A DNA stretch of 64,000 bases from the NCBI GenBank assembly GCA_913060875.1, contig CAJXSL010000003.1, forward strand, positions 335,045-399,044, in the 5' to 3' direction. This document shows positions 15,059-24,575 of the stretch, one piece after another; position 1 is the stretch's first letter, and each line of letters begins with the position of its first letter. The notes beneath the pieces were generated by a model that was not told the DNA's origin, searched no databases, and saw only the letters and a list, made by a program, of their open reading frames with translations. The DNA comes from an uncultured Desulfobacteraceae bacterium. Lineage in GTDB: Bacteria; Desulfobacterota; Desulfobacteria; Desulfobacterales; UBA5852. The position numbers and the translations under genes were made by a program.

Positions 15059-16903
15059 ATGTTCGGGTATCATGGGAAGATGCTGCTGGTCGACCTGACA
15101 CATGGGCAGGTAGAGGTGCGGCCGGTCGATGAGACCGCCCTGGAACAGTATGGGGGCGGTGCCGGTTTGGCGATCGACATTTTATACGCCAAGACGGGGG
15201 TAGAGACGGATCCTCTGGGTCCCGACAATGTTCTGGTGGCCTGCACCGGTCCTTTCACCGGGACGCGGGTGCCTTCCGCCAGCCGGCATCATATTATGGC
15301 CCGCTCCCCCCTGACCGGACTGCTGGGCGAATCCAATGTCGGCGGTTCCTGGGGCGTGCATTTCAAGAGCACCGGTTATGACGGCATTGTCGTCACCGGC
15401 AAAGCGGACAAGCCGGTCTATTTATGGATTCATGACGAAGGGGTCGAAATTCGGGATGCCGGCGAGATTTGGGGCCAGGACACCATGGACGCGGCGGCTT
15501 GGTTAAAGTCCCAGACCAGTGAGAAAGCCTCGGCCGCCGTTATCGGACCGGCCGGTGAAAACCAGGTGCGCTATGCCAGTATCACCCATATCGGTACGAT
15601 CGCCCGTTCGGCCGGCCGCACGGGCATGGGGGCGGTCATGGGCTCCAAGAATCTAAAGGCCATGGTCGCCTATGGCACGCAAAAAACACCCATTGCCCAC
15701 CCCGACGCCCTGAAAGCGGATTTGAAGAAGGTCATTCCCCATATCCGCAAAGTGACCGAAGCCTTTGGCAAGTTCGGGACGGCCGGCGGTGTGGACAACT
15801 ACGAGAAGATCGGCAACTTTCCGATCCAGAACTGGCGCGGCAGCCGCTGGAAAGGGGCGGCCAAGATATCCGGTGCGGCCATGCACGATTCGGTTTTGGT
15901 GGGGCGCACGGCCTGCCTGATGTGCCCGATTGCCTGCGGGCGGCACGTCAAAGTCACCGAAGGGAAATGGGCGCCGGTGGACGGCGAGGGGCCCGAGTAC
16001 GAAACCATGGGCACCATGGGCGGGGAATGCCTGGTCGACGACCTGGCGGCCATTTGCAAGGCCAACGATCTGTGCAACCGCTACGGGCTGGACACCATGT
16101 CAACCGGGTCGACCATCGCCTTTGCCATGGAATGTTTCGAGAAGGGCATTTTGACCGTTGAAGACACCGATGGCATCGAACTGACCTGGGGGAATGCCGA
16201 TGCTTTGGTGGCCATGGTGCACAAGATTGCCAAGCGTGAAGGGGTCGGCAATCTCCTGGCCGAAGGCTCCCAACGGGCGGCTGAAAAGCTGGGCAAAAAC
16301 GCCATCGAATATGTCGTGGCGGTGAAAGGAATGGAGCCGTCGGCCCACGATCCGCGCCGGTTCTGGAGCCAGGCTCTTTCTTATGCGACAGCGGCGCGGG
16401 GGGGTGATCACAATGCCAGCTGGTGCCACGCCTACGAGTTGGCCCTCTACATGGAGGAACTCGGTATCCCCAAACCATATCCGTCCTATTCTTTAGATGA
16501 CATGAGCCGCTTTGTGGCCACCATGCAAAACTATCAGTGCATGAACGACGCCATGATCATTTGCCGTTTTACCCAGGTGGGTAAAGCGGTGACCGCCACC
16601 AATGTCCTGAATTGGTACAACATGATCACCGGCCGCGAGGTGGGGATCGAAGAATTGATGACGGTCGGAGAGCGGATTTTCACCCTCAAGCGGCTTTACA
16701 ATACGCGTCTGGGCATCAGCCGCAAGGACGATACCCTGCCCCCGCGGTTCCAGACCCTGAACCGCAAGGACCCGGAGCTCACCAACCAGCTGCCGCCCAT
16801 CGGCCGCATGGTGGGGGATTATTACGAATACCGGCAGTGGTCCGAGGAGGGAATCCCCACGGAGAGTAAATTGTCGGAACTGAACCTGAATCCTTCAGTG
16901 TAA
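15059..16903 (+). CDS. aor: Tungsten-dependent aldehyde:ferredoxin oxidoreductase (AOR)
   Basis: A 614-aa enzyme oxidising aldehydes to carboxylic acids with ferredoxin. N-terminal MFGYHGKMLLVDLTHG and YGGGAGLA, pterin-binding SGRTGMGAVMGSKNLKA-type block (here RSAGRTGMGAVMGSKNLKA), the cluster cysteines CLMCPIACGR near residue 285 and the later GLDTMSTG with an upstream Cys, and KGMEPSAHDPR are all standard. ATG 15059 follows AAGGAGG. Length matches the AOR/FOR family. It sits behind a MoaD-like gene and an alcohol dehydrogenase. Aldehyde specificity cannot be read by eye. Confidence 0.93.
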   Translation: MFGYHGKMLLVDLTHGQVEVRPVDETALEQYGGGAGLAIDILYAKTGVETDPLGPDNVLVACTGPFTGTRVPSASRHHIMARSPLTGLLGESNVGGSWGVHFKSTGYDGIVVTGKADKPVYLWIHDEGVEIRDAGEIWGQDTMDAAAWLKSQTSEKASAAVIGPAGENQVRYASITHIGTIARSAGRTGMGAVMGSKNLKAMVAYGTQKTPIAHPDALKADLKKVIPHIRKVTEAFGKFGTAGGVDNYEKIGNFPIQNWRGSRWKGAAKISGAAMHDSVLVGRTACLMCPIACGRHVKVTEGKWAPVDGEGPEYETMGTMGGECLVDDLAAICKANDLCNRYGLDTMSTGSTIAFAMECFEKGILTVEDTDGIELTWGNADALVAMVHKIAKREGVGNLLAEGSQRAAEKLGKNAIEYVVAVKGMEPSAHDPRRFWSQALSYATAARGGDHNASWCHAYELALYMEELGIPKPYPSYSLDDMSRFVATMQNYQCMNDAMIICRFTQVGKAVTATNVLNWYNMITGREVGIEELMTVGERIFTLKRLYNTRLGISRKDDTLPPRFQTLNRKDPELTNQLPPIGRMVGDYYEYRQWSEEGIPTESKLSELNLNPSV

Positions 16904-16916
16904 TTGAGAGGTTAGC

Positions 16917-17693
16917 ATGGAAGAAAAAAAAGAAAAAAGTGCCTTCGATCTGACGGGCAAAGTTGCCCTGGTGACGGGTGCCGGCCGCGGGATGGGCGCC
17001 CATATTGCCGAAGCCCTGGCTAAGTACGGGGCCGATGTGATCATTTGCAGCCGGACGGTGTCGGAGTTGGTAGACACCGCCCGCAAGATTGAAAACCATG
17101 GGAAAAAGGCCATGGTCTATCCCATTGATCTTACCCGCATCGACGCCATTGAAAAGATGGTTGCCGACGGTGAAGCGGGAATGGGGGCAATCGATATCCT
17201 GGTGAACAATGCGGGCATCAACATTCCCCAATGGGCCGAGGAGGTGACCGAGGAGGCTTGGGACAAGGTGATCGCGATTAACCTAAAGGCCCAGTTTTTC
17301 TGCGCCCAGGCAGTTGGCCGGAAAATGATCGAACGCAAAGAGGGCAAAATTATCATGGTGTCCTCCCAGGCCGGGAGCGTTGGCTTGATAAAACGGGCGG
17401 CCTACTGCAGCAGCAAAGGGGCCATCAACCAATTGACCCGAACCCTGGCCATTGAGTGGGCCAAGCACAACATCAAGGTCAACGCCATTGCTCCAACGTT
17501 TGTCGAGGGGCCGTTCACCGAGCCCATGTTCAAGGACAAGGAATTCAAAGACTACGTGCTGGGAAACATACCCCTGGGGCGGATCGGGCAGCCGGAGGAT
17601 GTTACCGGAGCCGTGGTTTACCTTGCGTCAGATGCCGCCAACCTGGTGACCGGTTCGATTCTGGCCATCGACGGAGGGTGGACGGCGCAATAG
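16917..17693 (+). CDS. Short-chain dehydrogenase/reductase
   Basis: A 258-aa classical SDR. The dinucleotide site TGAGRGMGAHIA, NNAGI, the catalytic Ser (IIMVSSQAG), Tyr and Lys (AAYCSSKGA) and the C-terminal LVTGSILAIDGGWTAQ are intact. It most resembles gluconate 5-dehydrogenase / 3-oxoacyl reductase-like SDRs. It begins 13 bases after AOR and precedes a carboxylate transporter, so it should work on the same substrate set, perhaps oxidising a secondary hydroxyl. The substrate is unknown. Confidence 0.9.
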   Translation: MEEKKEKSAFDLTGKVALVTGAGRGMGAHIAEALAKYGADVIICSRTVSELVDTARKIENHGKKAMVYPIDLTRIDAIEKMVADGEAGMGAIDILVNNAGINIPQWAEEVTEEAWDKVIAINLKAQFFCAQAVGRKMIERKEGKIIMVSSQAGSVGLIKRAAYCSSKGAINQLTRTLAIEWAKHNIKVNAIAPTFVEGPFTEPMFKDKEFKDYVLGNIPLGRIGQPEDVTGAVVYLASDAANLVTGSILAIDGGWTAQ

Positions 17694-17802
17694 GTCGACT
17701 TTTGATTGGCCGCTACGGGAGGAAACGGCCGGGGCGAAAATCGCGTGTTTAAACCGTTGTATTCAACGACCATCAAGAGCCACATGAAAAGGGAGAGGTA
17801 TT

Positions 17803-19161
17803 ATGAGTTTGATCAGTACGGCAGGAAGCAAGTTGTCCGATTTTTCCGAAAGAAACATGCCGAATCCATATCTGTTCGCAATTCTGCTGAGCTTCATTGT
17901 TTATTTCGCCGGGATTTTGGCCACTGACAGCGGCCCGTTGCAAATGGTCGTTCATTGGTATGATGGCTTTTGGAAATACCTGAAGTTTTCCATGCAGATG
18001 GTTATGATTCTCGTAACCGGGCATGCGCTGGCCATCGCCCCGGGGGTTCGAACCGGTATCAAGCGTCTGGCTGGAACACCAAATTCGTGTTCCCAGGCGA
18101 TCCTTTTGACCTCCTATGTTTCCTGCATGATCCACTACGTCCACTGGGGTCTTGGCCTAATCGTGTCAGCCTTTTTTGCCCGGGAGGTCGCCAAGGAGGC
18201 TCATCGCCGTGGCGTGCTGATCCATTATCCCTTGCTGGTGGCGGCGGCATTTTCAGGCCATATGCTTTGGCACGTCGGTCCTTCGACATCCGCTGGCCTG
18301 CTGTCAGCGACCAAGGGGCATGTATTTGAGAGCATTTTCGGTATCGTTCCGATGACCGACAGTGTTTTCAGCATTTATGCCATCATGATCGCCATCATGC
18401 TGGGTGGCTTTGTCATTCCGATCACCATGTGGAGAATGACACCGAAGGAATCAGGGACTTATCGTGGCATCGATCAGTACGCGCCACAGTTCCTGAAACC
18501 CGAAGACGACGATGCGGGGCCTGTTGAGCGCAGAGGATTGGCCGATATGCTGGAAAACAGCACGCTCATTTCATACGTTATTGGCCTGGCTGGTATCGTT
18601 TACGTGATTTACTTCTATGCCACCAAAGGCTTCAAACTCGATTTGAATCTGTTCAATTTTATCTTCCTGATCGCCGGGATTATCCTGCACAAGACACCCA
18701 TCCGTTACGTACGGGCCATCAATGAGGCCACTGTTGGCGCTTCGGGCATTATCCTCCAGTTCCCATTCTATGCAGGTATCATGGGCATGATGACCTATTC
18801 CGGTTTGGCAAGCAGTGTCGCTTCCGGGATTCTCAATGTTGCTACGGCGAACACCTTTCCCGTGATCTGCTGGCTCACCGGCGGCCTAGTCAACGTTTTC
18901 ATTCCCTCCGGGGGCGGTGAGTGGGGCGTGCTTGGAGGGATCGTTGGCAAGATATCGGTCGAACTTGGTGTGCCGATCGGCAAATCCATCGTGGCTTTCG
19001 GATGCGGTGATATGTGGACCAACATGTTCCAGCCTTTCTGGGCCATTGCGTTGCTGGGCATTACGGGGCTTCGCGCTCGGGATATCATGGGGTATTGTAT
19101 GACCCTTGGCCTGGTGGGCATTCCTTTTTTCTTTATCGCGCTGTATTTTTTTCCTTACTAA
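17803..19161 (+). CDS. Short-chain fatty acid transporter, AtoE family
   Basis: A 452-aa polytopic inner-membrane protein with about 10-12 hydrophobic helices. The N-terminal ERNMPNPYLFAILLSF and the C-terminal VNVFIPSGGGEWGV are characteristic of AtoE-type carriers. ATG 17803 follows GGGAGAGG. Placed after alcohol dehydrogenase, AOR and SDR, it could import a carboxylate or export the acid made by AOR; direction cannot be told. It is the last structural gene before the LacI regulator. Confidence 0.88.
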   Translation: MSLISTAGSKLSDFSERNMPNPYLFAILLSFIVYFAGILATDSGPLQMVVHWYDGFWKYLKFSMQMVMILVTGHALAIAPGVRTGIKRLAGTPNSCSQAILLTSYVSCMIHYVHWGLGLIVSAFFAREVAKEAHRRGVLIHYPLLVAAAFSGHMLWHVGPSTSAGLLSATKGHVFESIFGIVPMTDSVFSIYAIMIAIMLGGFVIPITMWRMTPKESGTYRGIDQYAPQFLKPEDDDAGPVERRGLADMLENSTLISYVIGLAGIVYVIYFYATKGFKLDLNLFNFIFLIAGIILHKTPIRYVRAINEATVGASGIILQFPFYAGIMGMMTYSGLASSVASGILNVATANTFPVICWLTGGLVNVFIPSGGGEWGVLGGIVGKISVELGVPIGKSIVAFGCGDMWTNMFQPFWAIALLGITGLRARDIMGYCMTLGLVGIPFFFIALYFFPY

Positions 19162-19328
19162 GAACAAGAAGGGCTATCTGCAAATTTTCAATCGACTGCG
19201 TTCGGTGATCCTGGAACTGTCGCAATGTTGAGAAACAATACGTTTACAATGAATTTTGAGTATGAGAGTATCTATGAATTACCGATCGCAGATGGAAAGA
19301 AGTCGAGCCATTAGAAGCCCATAACAAA

Positions 19329-19438
19329 AAATCTTTTCATTCCTTATCGGCGTTGTGCCTTCGTCTTAAGCCCTCCACATACCTTAGTATGCCCGTGGGT
19401 TGACTCTCGGCCTCGCCTTGATTTGGAATGAAAATCTT
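19329..19438. repeat. Palindromic intergenic repeat, copy A
   Basis: Outer inverted arms TTTTCATTCC (about 19334-19343) and GGAATGAAAA (about 19425-19434) enclose ATCGGCGTTG on the left and CGCCTTGAT on the right. A central dyad CATAC-CTTA-GTATG lies at 19378-19391. The layout (arms, CGGCGTTG block, central RTAC dyad, CGCCTTGAT block) matches the repeat at 27219-27341, so both belong to one family. No gene inside. Confidence 0.6.
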
Positions 19439-19474
19439 AATGTTGAGACGGTTCCTATCATTCTCAAAAAGAGT

Positions 19475-19498
19475 GGCCGGCCCTGACAGGGGCCGGCC
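19475..19498 (+). terminator. GC-rich hairpin between transporter and LacI gene
   Basis: GGCCGGCCC (19475-19483) pairs with GGGCCGGCC (19490-19498) around TGACAG. It is preceded by CAAAAAGAG and followed by TAAATTTATCC, so it may act as a terminator in front of the regulator gene. Confidence 0.45.
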
Positions 19499-19569
19499 TA
19501 AATTTATCCATCTTAATCTGCCATAATATTTCTTTATTTTTCCCCCTTCGATGTAATGGAAGATTAATC

Positions 19570-20613
19570 ATGGCGACAAAAAGACATACTTCTCGCGTGC
19601 GGCTAAAAGATGTAGCTCAGGTTGCCGGAGTTTCTCCCACAACGGTATCGATTGTGCTCAAGGATCCCGAAACTTCCCGCGTAGGGCGAAAAACGGCCGA
19701 GCGCATATTAAAGCTTGCTAAAGAACTCAACTACCGCCCCAACTATTCGGCCCGTTCTCTAGTTACCAGCAGAAGCCATACCATTGGTTTGGTCATTACA
19801 ACGCTGGACAACCCATTTTATGCCGAGATCGCCCATGACATTATCCAACGCGCAAAAGAGGCCGGCTACAGCGTAATTCTGAGTTCGGCGCCTGGAGGAA
19901 TTGAGGACGAACGTCATTCGGTCCATGACTTATTGGACCGCGGTGTGGATGGCCTGATCCTCTGCTCGGTCATGCGCCAGGATCCTGTCGTCGATGAGCT
20001 TATCGCAGAGGATGTTAATTTTGTGACAGCCCTGCGAACGGTTGAAACGGATCTTTCCTCACCGCCGCTTGATTTTATCGGTGTGGATAATGACCGTGGG
20101 GCCTATATGGCCGTGGATCATCTGATTCGTTTGGGGCACCAGCGGATCGCCATTTTAACCGGAGATTTAGATACTTCCACAGGCTTTAATCGTTTGTCGG
20201 GCGTTCAGGCGGCGCTCAAGGCAAATGTTATTCAACCTGATCCCAAGCTCATTTTCAAAGGTGATTTCCATCGCAAGACCGGTTATCAACTGACCAAGCA
20301 GATATTAGCATTGGAAGCTCTTCCGACAGCGGTGTTCGCCCATAGCGACCATATGGCCATCGGAGTGCTTGAGTGCTTGCGTGACAATGGTGTGAAGGTG
20401 CCGCAAGATATGGCGGTGGTGGGTTTCGACGATATCGAGATGGCAGGGTTGCCGGGCGTGGACTTGACGACTGTATCCCAGAAAAAGGCAACCATGGGGC
20501 GATTGGCCATGGACCGGCTTGTGGAAAAAATTCACGGGGATTCAGAAAACTTGGTGAAACAGATTTTGCTTGAACCCATCCTGAAAGTCCGCAAAACATG
20601 CGGCGCTAATTAG
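19570..20613 (+). CDS. LacI/PurR-family transcriptional regulator
   Basis: A 347-aa repressor-type protein. The N-terminal helix-turn-helix and hinge read VRLKDVAQVAGVSPTTVSIV and LNYRPNYSARSLVTSRSHTIG. The rest is a periplasmic-binding-protein-like ligand domain (NPFYAEIAHDI, DGLILCS, HLIRLGHQRIAILTG, VFAHSDHMAIGVLE, VVGFDDIEMA). It lies downstream of the alcohol dehydrogenase/AOR operon and is a natural candidate for its control, with the palindromes near 13375 and 13538 as possible sites. The effector is unknown; the family usually senses sugars or related small molecules. Confidence 0.93.
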   Translation: MATKRHTSRVRLKDVAQVAGVSPTTVSIVLKDPETSRVGRKTAERILKLAKELNYRPNYSARSLVTSRSHTIGLVITTLDNPFYAEIAHDIIQRAKEAGYSVILSSAPGGIEDERHSVHDLLDRGVDGLILCSVMRQDPVVDELIAEDVNFVTALRTVETDLSSPPLDFIGVDNDRGAYMAVDHLIRLGHQRIAILTGDLDTSTGFNRLSGVQAALKANVIQPDPKLIFKGDFHRKTGYQLTKQILALEALPTAVFAHSDHMAIGVLECLRDNGVKVPQDMAVVGFDDIEMAGLPGVDLTTVSQKKATMGRLAMDRLVEKIHGDSENLVKQILLEPILKVRKTCGAN

Positions 20614-20695
20614 GCATGCTTTTCCCCCTTTGGTCCTCTGTCAGCATTCCGCATCGCTATAGAATTTCCTCGCGATTTGGTTTGAGGCTCTAACT

Positions 20696-21208
20696 TTATT
20701 CAGCCATCAATCGGGCCTGCATTTCCTTGACCAACTCCTGGTGCCGGAAATTGTCCGGATCCTTGTCCAGGGCCTGCTGGCCCCAGTGCAGGGCCATGGC
20801 AAAATCTTGCTTCTGGCGGTAATTTTCGGCAATGGCATAGAGCAGGTGCTGCACCGGGGCCCGCCGATGTTTGGCCGGGATGGCCAGGGCTTTTTCAAAA
20901 TCCGCAATGGCCCGGTCTTGTTGGCCGGTCACCGACAGGCAACTGCCCCGTCCGATCAGGCTTTCCTCATCCCAGGGGTCATTGGCCAGCCCCTGTGAAT
21001 AGAACGCGATGGCATCCTTGTAACGGCTTTCCACTTCACAGATTTTTCCGAGGTAAAAATAGGGATTGTCCCCGTCGGGATGGCGATAGGCCGGATCCAG
21101 ATCGATCACCTTTTCCAGCGCCCGCACGGCACCAAGGCCGTCCGGTTTGTGGAAACAGCGCCGGCCTTCTTCGAACAGTGCGGCAATATCGGTTGGTTCA
21201 TCGGCCAT
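20696..21208 (-). CDS. Tetratricopeptide-repeat protein
   Basis: A 170-aa soluble protein with about four TPR units: GLGAVRALEKVIDLDPAY, NPYFYLGKICEVESRYKDA, ESLIGRGSCLSVTGQQDRA, LLYAIAENYRQKQDFAMA. No signal peptide or catalytic motif. It is convergent with the LacI gene and stands alone. Probably a protein-interaction module; the partner is unknown. Confidence 0.8.
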   Translation of the reverse strand: MADEPTDIAALFEEGRRCFHKPDGLGAVRALEKVIDLDPAYRHPDGDNPYFYLGKICEVESRYKDAIAFYSQGLANDPWDEESLIGRGSCLSVTGQQDRAIADFEKALAIPAKHRRAPVQHLLYAIAENYRQKQDFAMALHWGQQALDKDPDNFRHQELVKEMQARLMAE

Positions 21209-21504
21209 GGTTGGGCTCCGGGGTTGCAGGGGTTGCGGAGGGAAATACCTGGCTCAACCCTAATGGAATTATCCCGCGAAGTCCAATGGTTTTACACGCC
21301 CAATTTCGGCGGTGATGCGTATGGCTAAATGGAACCATGCCGTTAGAAAGGGTTTTTGCATTGGGTGACGTTCTTGACGCCGGGTTGGCATCTTTATGCC
21401 CGGCCATTAAAGTTTTTGGCTTTAGGGGCGATAACTTCACAGGGGTATGCCATCAACCAGTGTATAGGATGACATGAGGCGCGTGGTACAATGCCCCCAA
21501 CAGC
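21209..21504. other. Divergent gap before the hybrid kinase
   Basis: About 296 bases between divergent genes. I see no gene, clear promoter or strong hairpin. Confidence 0.4.
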
Positions 21505-24339
21505 GTGCCGACTAAGCGAAACCATATGCCATTTGAAACCATTACCATATCATCCGCGGGCTCGATAGCGGTAGCGGTTCTCTGCCTCACATTTGCTCTA
21601 TTTCAGGGGCTTGTGGCTTGCCGACGGCCGGAATTCACCTGGAACCGCTGGGGGGCGATCCTCTCCTTTCTGACGGCCGTCTATGCGGTGGCGGTCTTTT
21701 TTCAATCCAATCTTCACGCCGGGACCGGAACCTGGCTATGCGAAAAAGTCCAGTTTACGGTATTCCCACTCATGGTTTTGGCGATTTATCGGTTTACCGA
21801 TGGGTTTCTGGGCCGCCGAAATCGCTGGGCATCTGTCGTTCTGACGCCCCTGACAGGACTCTATTTGGTCTTGATTTGCTTTACCGACCTGATCATTGAC
21901 GTCACGTTTGTCAAACGTTCCTTTCTTTGGAGTTCGCGGCCTTATATTGAACCGGAACTCGGTCCCCTGGGCATCGCTTTTTTTATAATGGTTTTCATCC
22001 AGGCGGTGGCGGTTGTTTTTATCTGGTGGCCGGCCGCGCGCCGCAGGGTCGTCGGGGCACGGGCGCTGGTGGCCGGTTTTTTTGTCTGGTTCCTTCTGGC
22101 GCTTCACGACATTCTGGCAACCCTCGGCATGCCCACGGTCCAGTTTTTGATGGAATATGGCGTTTTCGGTTTTTCTCTGGCGATGATTTCCATCACCATT
22201 CAAAAATATACCCGGTTGATGCAGACGGTTGAAGAAAATGAACAGGCGCTTCAAAAAGCCAAAGAGAATCTGGAACAACGGGTGACGGAACGCACGGCCA
22301 TCATCGCTCAATCCAATCAGGAACTCAAAGCGGAGATCAATGATCGCAAACGGGTGGAAAGCGCCCTGCGCGAGAGTGACGAAAAATTCCGCACTCTGAT
22401 TGCCAATATTTCCGATGTCATTGCGATTCTGGATGCAAAGGGCATCATTCGCTACAACAGCCCCAGCATTACGCACCGTTTTGGCTGGAAACCGGAAGTG
22501 TTATTGGGAACGGACAGCCTGGATCTCATCCACCCGAAAGATCAAGCCCGTGTCCGCCGGAAAATGAAGCGACTGCTGGAATCTCCGGGTGCATCCCGTA
22601 CCATCCGCTGCCGCATACGTGCCCAAGATCGCACCCACCGCTATATCGAGATGATCGCGGTCAACATGCTCGATGCGGAGCGCATTAACGGCATCCTGTT
22701 GAATTTCCGGGACATCTCGGAACGGATTGCGTCCGAACAAGCCCTCCGGGCCAGCGAACAGCGCTTGCGCAAGGCCCAGGCAATGGCCCATGTGGGCCAT
22801 TGGGAGTTTGACCCCGCGACCCAAACCATCCGGGGCTCCGAGGAGTGGTTCCGGCTATACGGCCTCGAAAGGAAAGCCGCAACTGTTTCCCTGAAGACCG
22901 TACGGTCAATCATTCTGGAGGAGGACCGCGCCCGAATGGGCCAGGCGCTCGATGCCCTGCTGCATCGCAATGTGGAATACGATGTTGTTTTCCGGATTCG
23001 GCGAGTTGGCGACAATCCGACCGTATGGCTGCACTCCAAAGCGGAGCTCATATTCAGGGGGGACGGTCATGAACCTCTGGTTTCGGGGGTTGTTCAGGAC
23101 ATCACCGCGTCCAAACGTGCCGAGGAAGAAAAGCTGCAACTCGAAAACCAACTCCGCCAGGCCCAGAAAATGGAATCCATTGGAACTTTAGCCGGCGGCA
23201 TTGCCCACGATTTCAACAATATTTTGTCGCCGATTATCGGGTTCACCGAGATGACCGCCGGGGAATTGCCTGAAAACAGCCAAACCCGGGCCAACCTGGA
23301 AGAAGTTCTTGCGGCTGCCCATCGGGCCAAGGAGATGGTGCGCCATATCCTGACCTTCAGCCGTCAGGGCAGCCAGGAAATGAAGCCCATGAGCCTGCGG
23401 CCCGTGGTGCAGGAGTCCATGAAGCTCCTGCGCTCTTCACTGCCGTCGACGATCGATATCCAGGTGCGGCTTGACGATGAGACCGGCTCGGTGATGGGGG
23501 ATTCCACCCAGATTCACCAGTTGGTGGTCAATCTCTGCACCAACGCCTACCAGGCCATGCGTGAACAGGGCGGGCGGCTTGACGTCACGTTGTCCCAGCA
23601 GGTCTTCGACAAGACGACGGAATTGCCGCCCCGGGACGTGCTCCCCGGCGCCTATGTCTGCCTTCGCGTCGAAGATACCGGTCACGGCATCGATCAGGCG
23701 ATTATCGATCGGATATTCGAGCCCTATTTTACCACCAAGGGGCCGGCCGAAGGTACCGGCATGGGGCTTTCCATGGTGCACGGCATCGTCAAACGCCACC
23801 AGGGGCACATCGCGGTCGCCAGTACGCTGGGCCAAGGCACCACCTTTCGTGTGTACTTTCCACGGTTGGAAAGGGTGCACGAAACGACCCTCCATGAAAC
23901 CACGGACGTCATCCCTTTGGGTCATGAGCATATCCTGCTGGTGGACGACGAGCCGCAGCTTTTGGGCATGCAGAAACAGATATTGGAGCGTCTGGGGTAT
24001 GACGTCACGGCCATCAACAGCAGTTCCGATGCCCTGGACGCCTTCCGGCAGGCGCCGGATACCTTTGATATGCTCATTACCGATCAGACCATGCCCCATA
24101 TGACGGGCGCTGAACTGGCCACCGAAGTCCTCAAGCGGCGCCCGGGTCTACCCATCATTCTTTGTACCGGGTTCAGCGAGGCGCTGTCACCAGAGGCGGC
24201 GGCGGATATCGGCATCCGACACTACCTCCAAAAACCGGTTTCATTAAAAGCCCTGGCACGAGCCGCCCGGCTGGCCCTGAACGAGGCCTTTGACGCCGCG
24301 GATTCGTCCCCTGATCTCCAGAGGGCGGCCGCGTCCTGA
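21505..24339 (+). CDS. Multidomain hybrid sensor histidine kinase
   Basis: A 944-aa membrane kinase. About seven hydrophobic helices span residues 10-235. A coiled coil (AKENLEQRVTERTAI) follows, then PAS 1 (about 290-415, EKFRTLIANISDVIAILD), PAS/PAC 2 (about 425-540), HisKA with H-box GIAHDFNNILSPI, ATPase motifs (NLCTNAYQAM, VEDTGHGID, GTGMGLSMVHGIVKRH) and a C-terminal receiver (ILLVDDEPQ, Asp in DMLITDQTMP, Lys in LQKPV). The start is GTG 21505 or ATG 21526; neither has a strong ribosome site. The partner regulator is not adjacent. Confidence 0.9.
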   Translation: MPTKRNHMPFETITISSAGSIAVAVLCLTFALFQGLVACRRPEFTWNRWGAILSFLTAVYAVAVFFQSNLHAGTGTWLCEKVQFTVFPLMVLAIYRFTDGFLGRRNRWASVVLTPLTGLYLVLICFTDLIIDVTFVKRSFLWSSRPYIEPELGPLGIAFFIMVFIQAVAVVFIWWPAARRRVVGARALVAGFFVWFLLALHDILATLGMPTVQFLMEYGVFGFSLAMISITIQKYTRLMQTVEENEQALQKAKENLEQRVTERTAIIAQSNQELKAEINDRKRVESALRESDEKFRTLIANISDVIAILDAKGIIRYNSPSITHRFGWKPEVLLGTDSLDLIHPKDQARVRRKMKRLLESPGASRTIRCRIRAQDRTHRYIEMIAVNMLDAERINGILLNFRDISERIASEQALRASEQRLRKAQAMAHVGHWEFDPATQTIRGSEEWFRLYGLERKAATVSLKTVRSIILEEDRARMGQALDALLHRNVEYDVVFRIRRVGDNPTVWLHSKAELIFRGDGHEPLVSGVVQDITASKRAEEEKLQLENQLRQAQKMESIGTLAGGIAHDFNNILSPIIGFTEMTAGELPENSQTRANLEEVLAAAHRAKEMVRHILTFSRQGSQEMKPMSLRPVVQESMKLLRSSLPSTIDIQVRLDDETGSVMGDSTQIHQLVVNLCTNAYQAMREQGGRLDVTLSQQVFDKTTELPPRDVLPGAYVCLRVEDTGHGIDQAIIDRIFEPYFTTKGPAEGTGMGLSMVHGIVKRHQGHIAVASTLGQGTTFRVYFPRLERVHETTLHETTDVIPLGHEHILLVDDEPQLLGMQKQILERLGYDVTAINSSSDALDAFRQAPDTFDMLITDQTMPHMTGAELATEVLKRRPGLPIILCTGFSEALSPEAAADIGIRHYLQKPVSLKALARAARLALNEAFDAADSSPDLQRAAAS

Positions 24340-24484
24340 TTCGTCAGGCACCTGCGGTTACCCTGGTGAACGCCAGGGTGCCACCTATCGTCGGTTCAGG
24401 GCGTCGGGCCGGGGAGCGTTTGTCTTTATGGAAAATTGTGCGTCGTTTTACCGACGCCGACGATGACGCCCGCCGTATTCATTA

Positions 24485-24521
24485 CATTATATACATTATA
24501 TTTACATTTACATTGACATTG
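24485..24521. repeat. Five ACATT direct repeats upstream of lexA
   Basis: ACATT occurs at 24485, 24494, 24505, 24511 and 24517, the last three exactly 6 bases apart, in an AT-rich island within GC-rich DNA. The repeats overlap the presumed -35 of the lexA promoter and could be binding sites for LexA itself or another regulator. This is inference. Confidence 0.5.
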
Positions 24522-24543
24522 AGGGCGCGGCCCCCTATTGTTT
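24514..24543 (+). promoter_or_regulatory. Candidate promoter of the lexA mutagenesis operon
   Basis: TTGACA (24514-24519) and TATTGT (24538-24543) are 18 bases apart. Transcription would start about 25 bases before the lexA ATG at 24576. Confidence 0.45.
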
Positions 24544-24575
24544 GTTAGGCAGGGTTTATGCCAGGGGGAGGCACC

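Larger units (their letters stand above)
19162..19569. other. Gap between transporter and LacI regulator
   Basis: A 408-base gap holding palindromic repeat copy A and the hairpin at 19475-19498, listed separately. The remainder shows no gene. The LacI gene therefore probably has its own promoter in the AT-rich 19500-19560 part. Confidence 0.5.
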
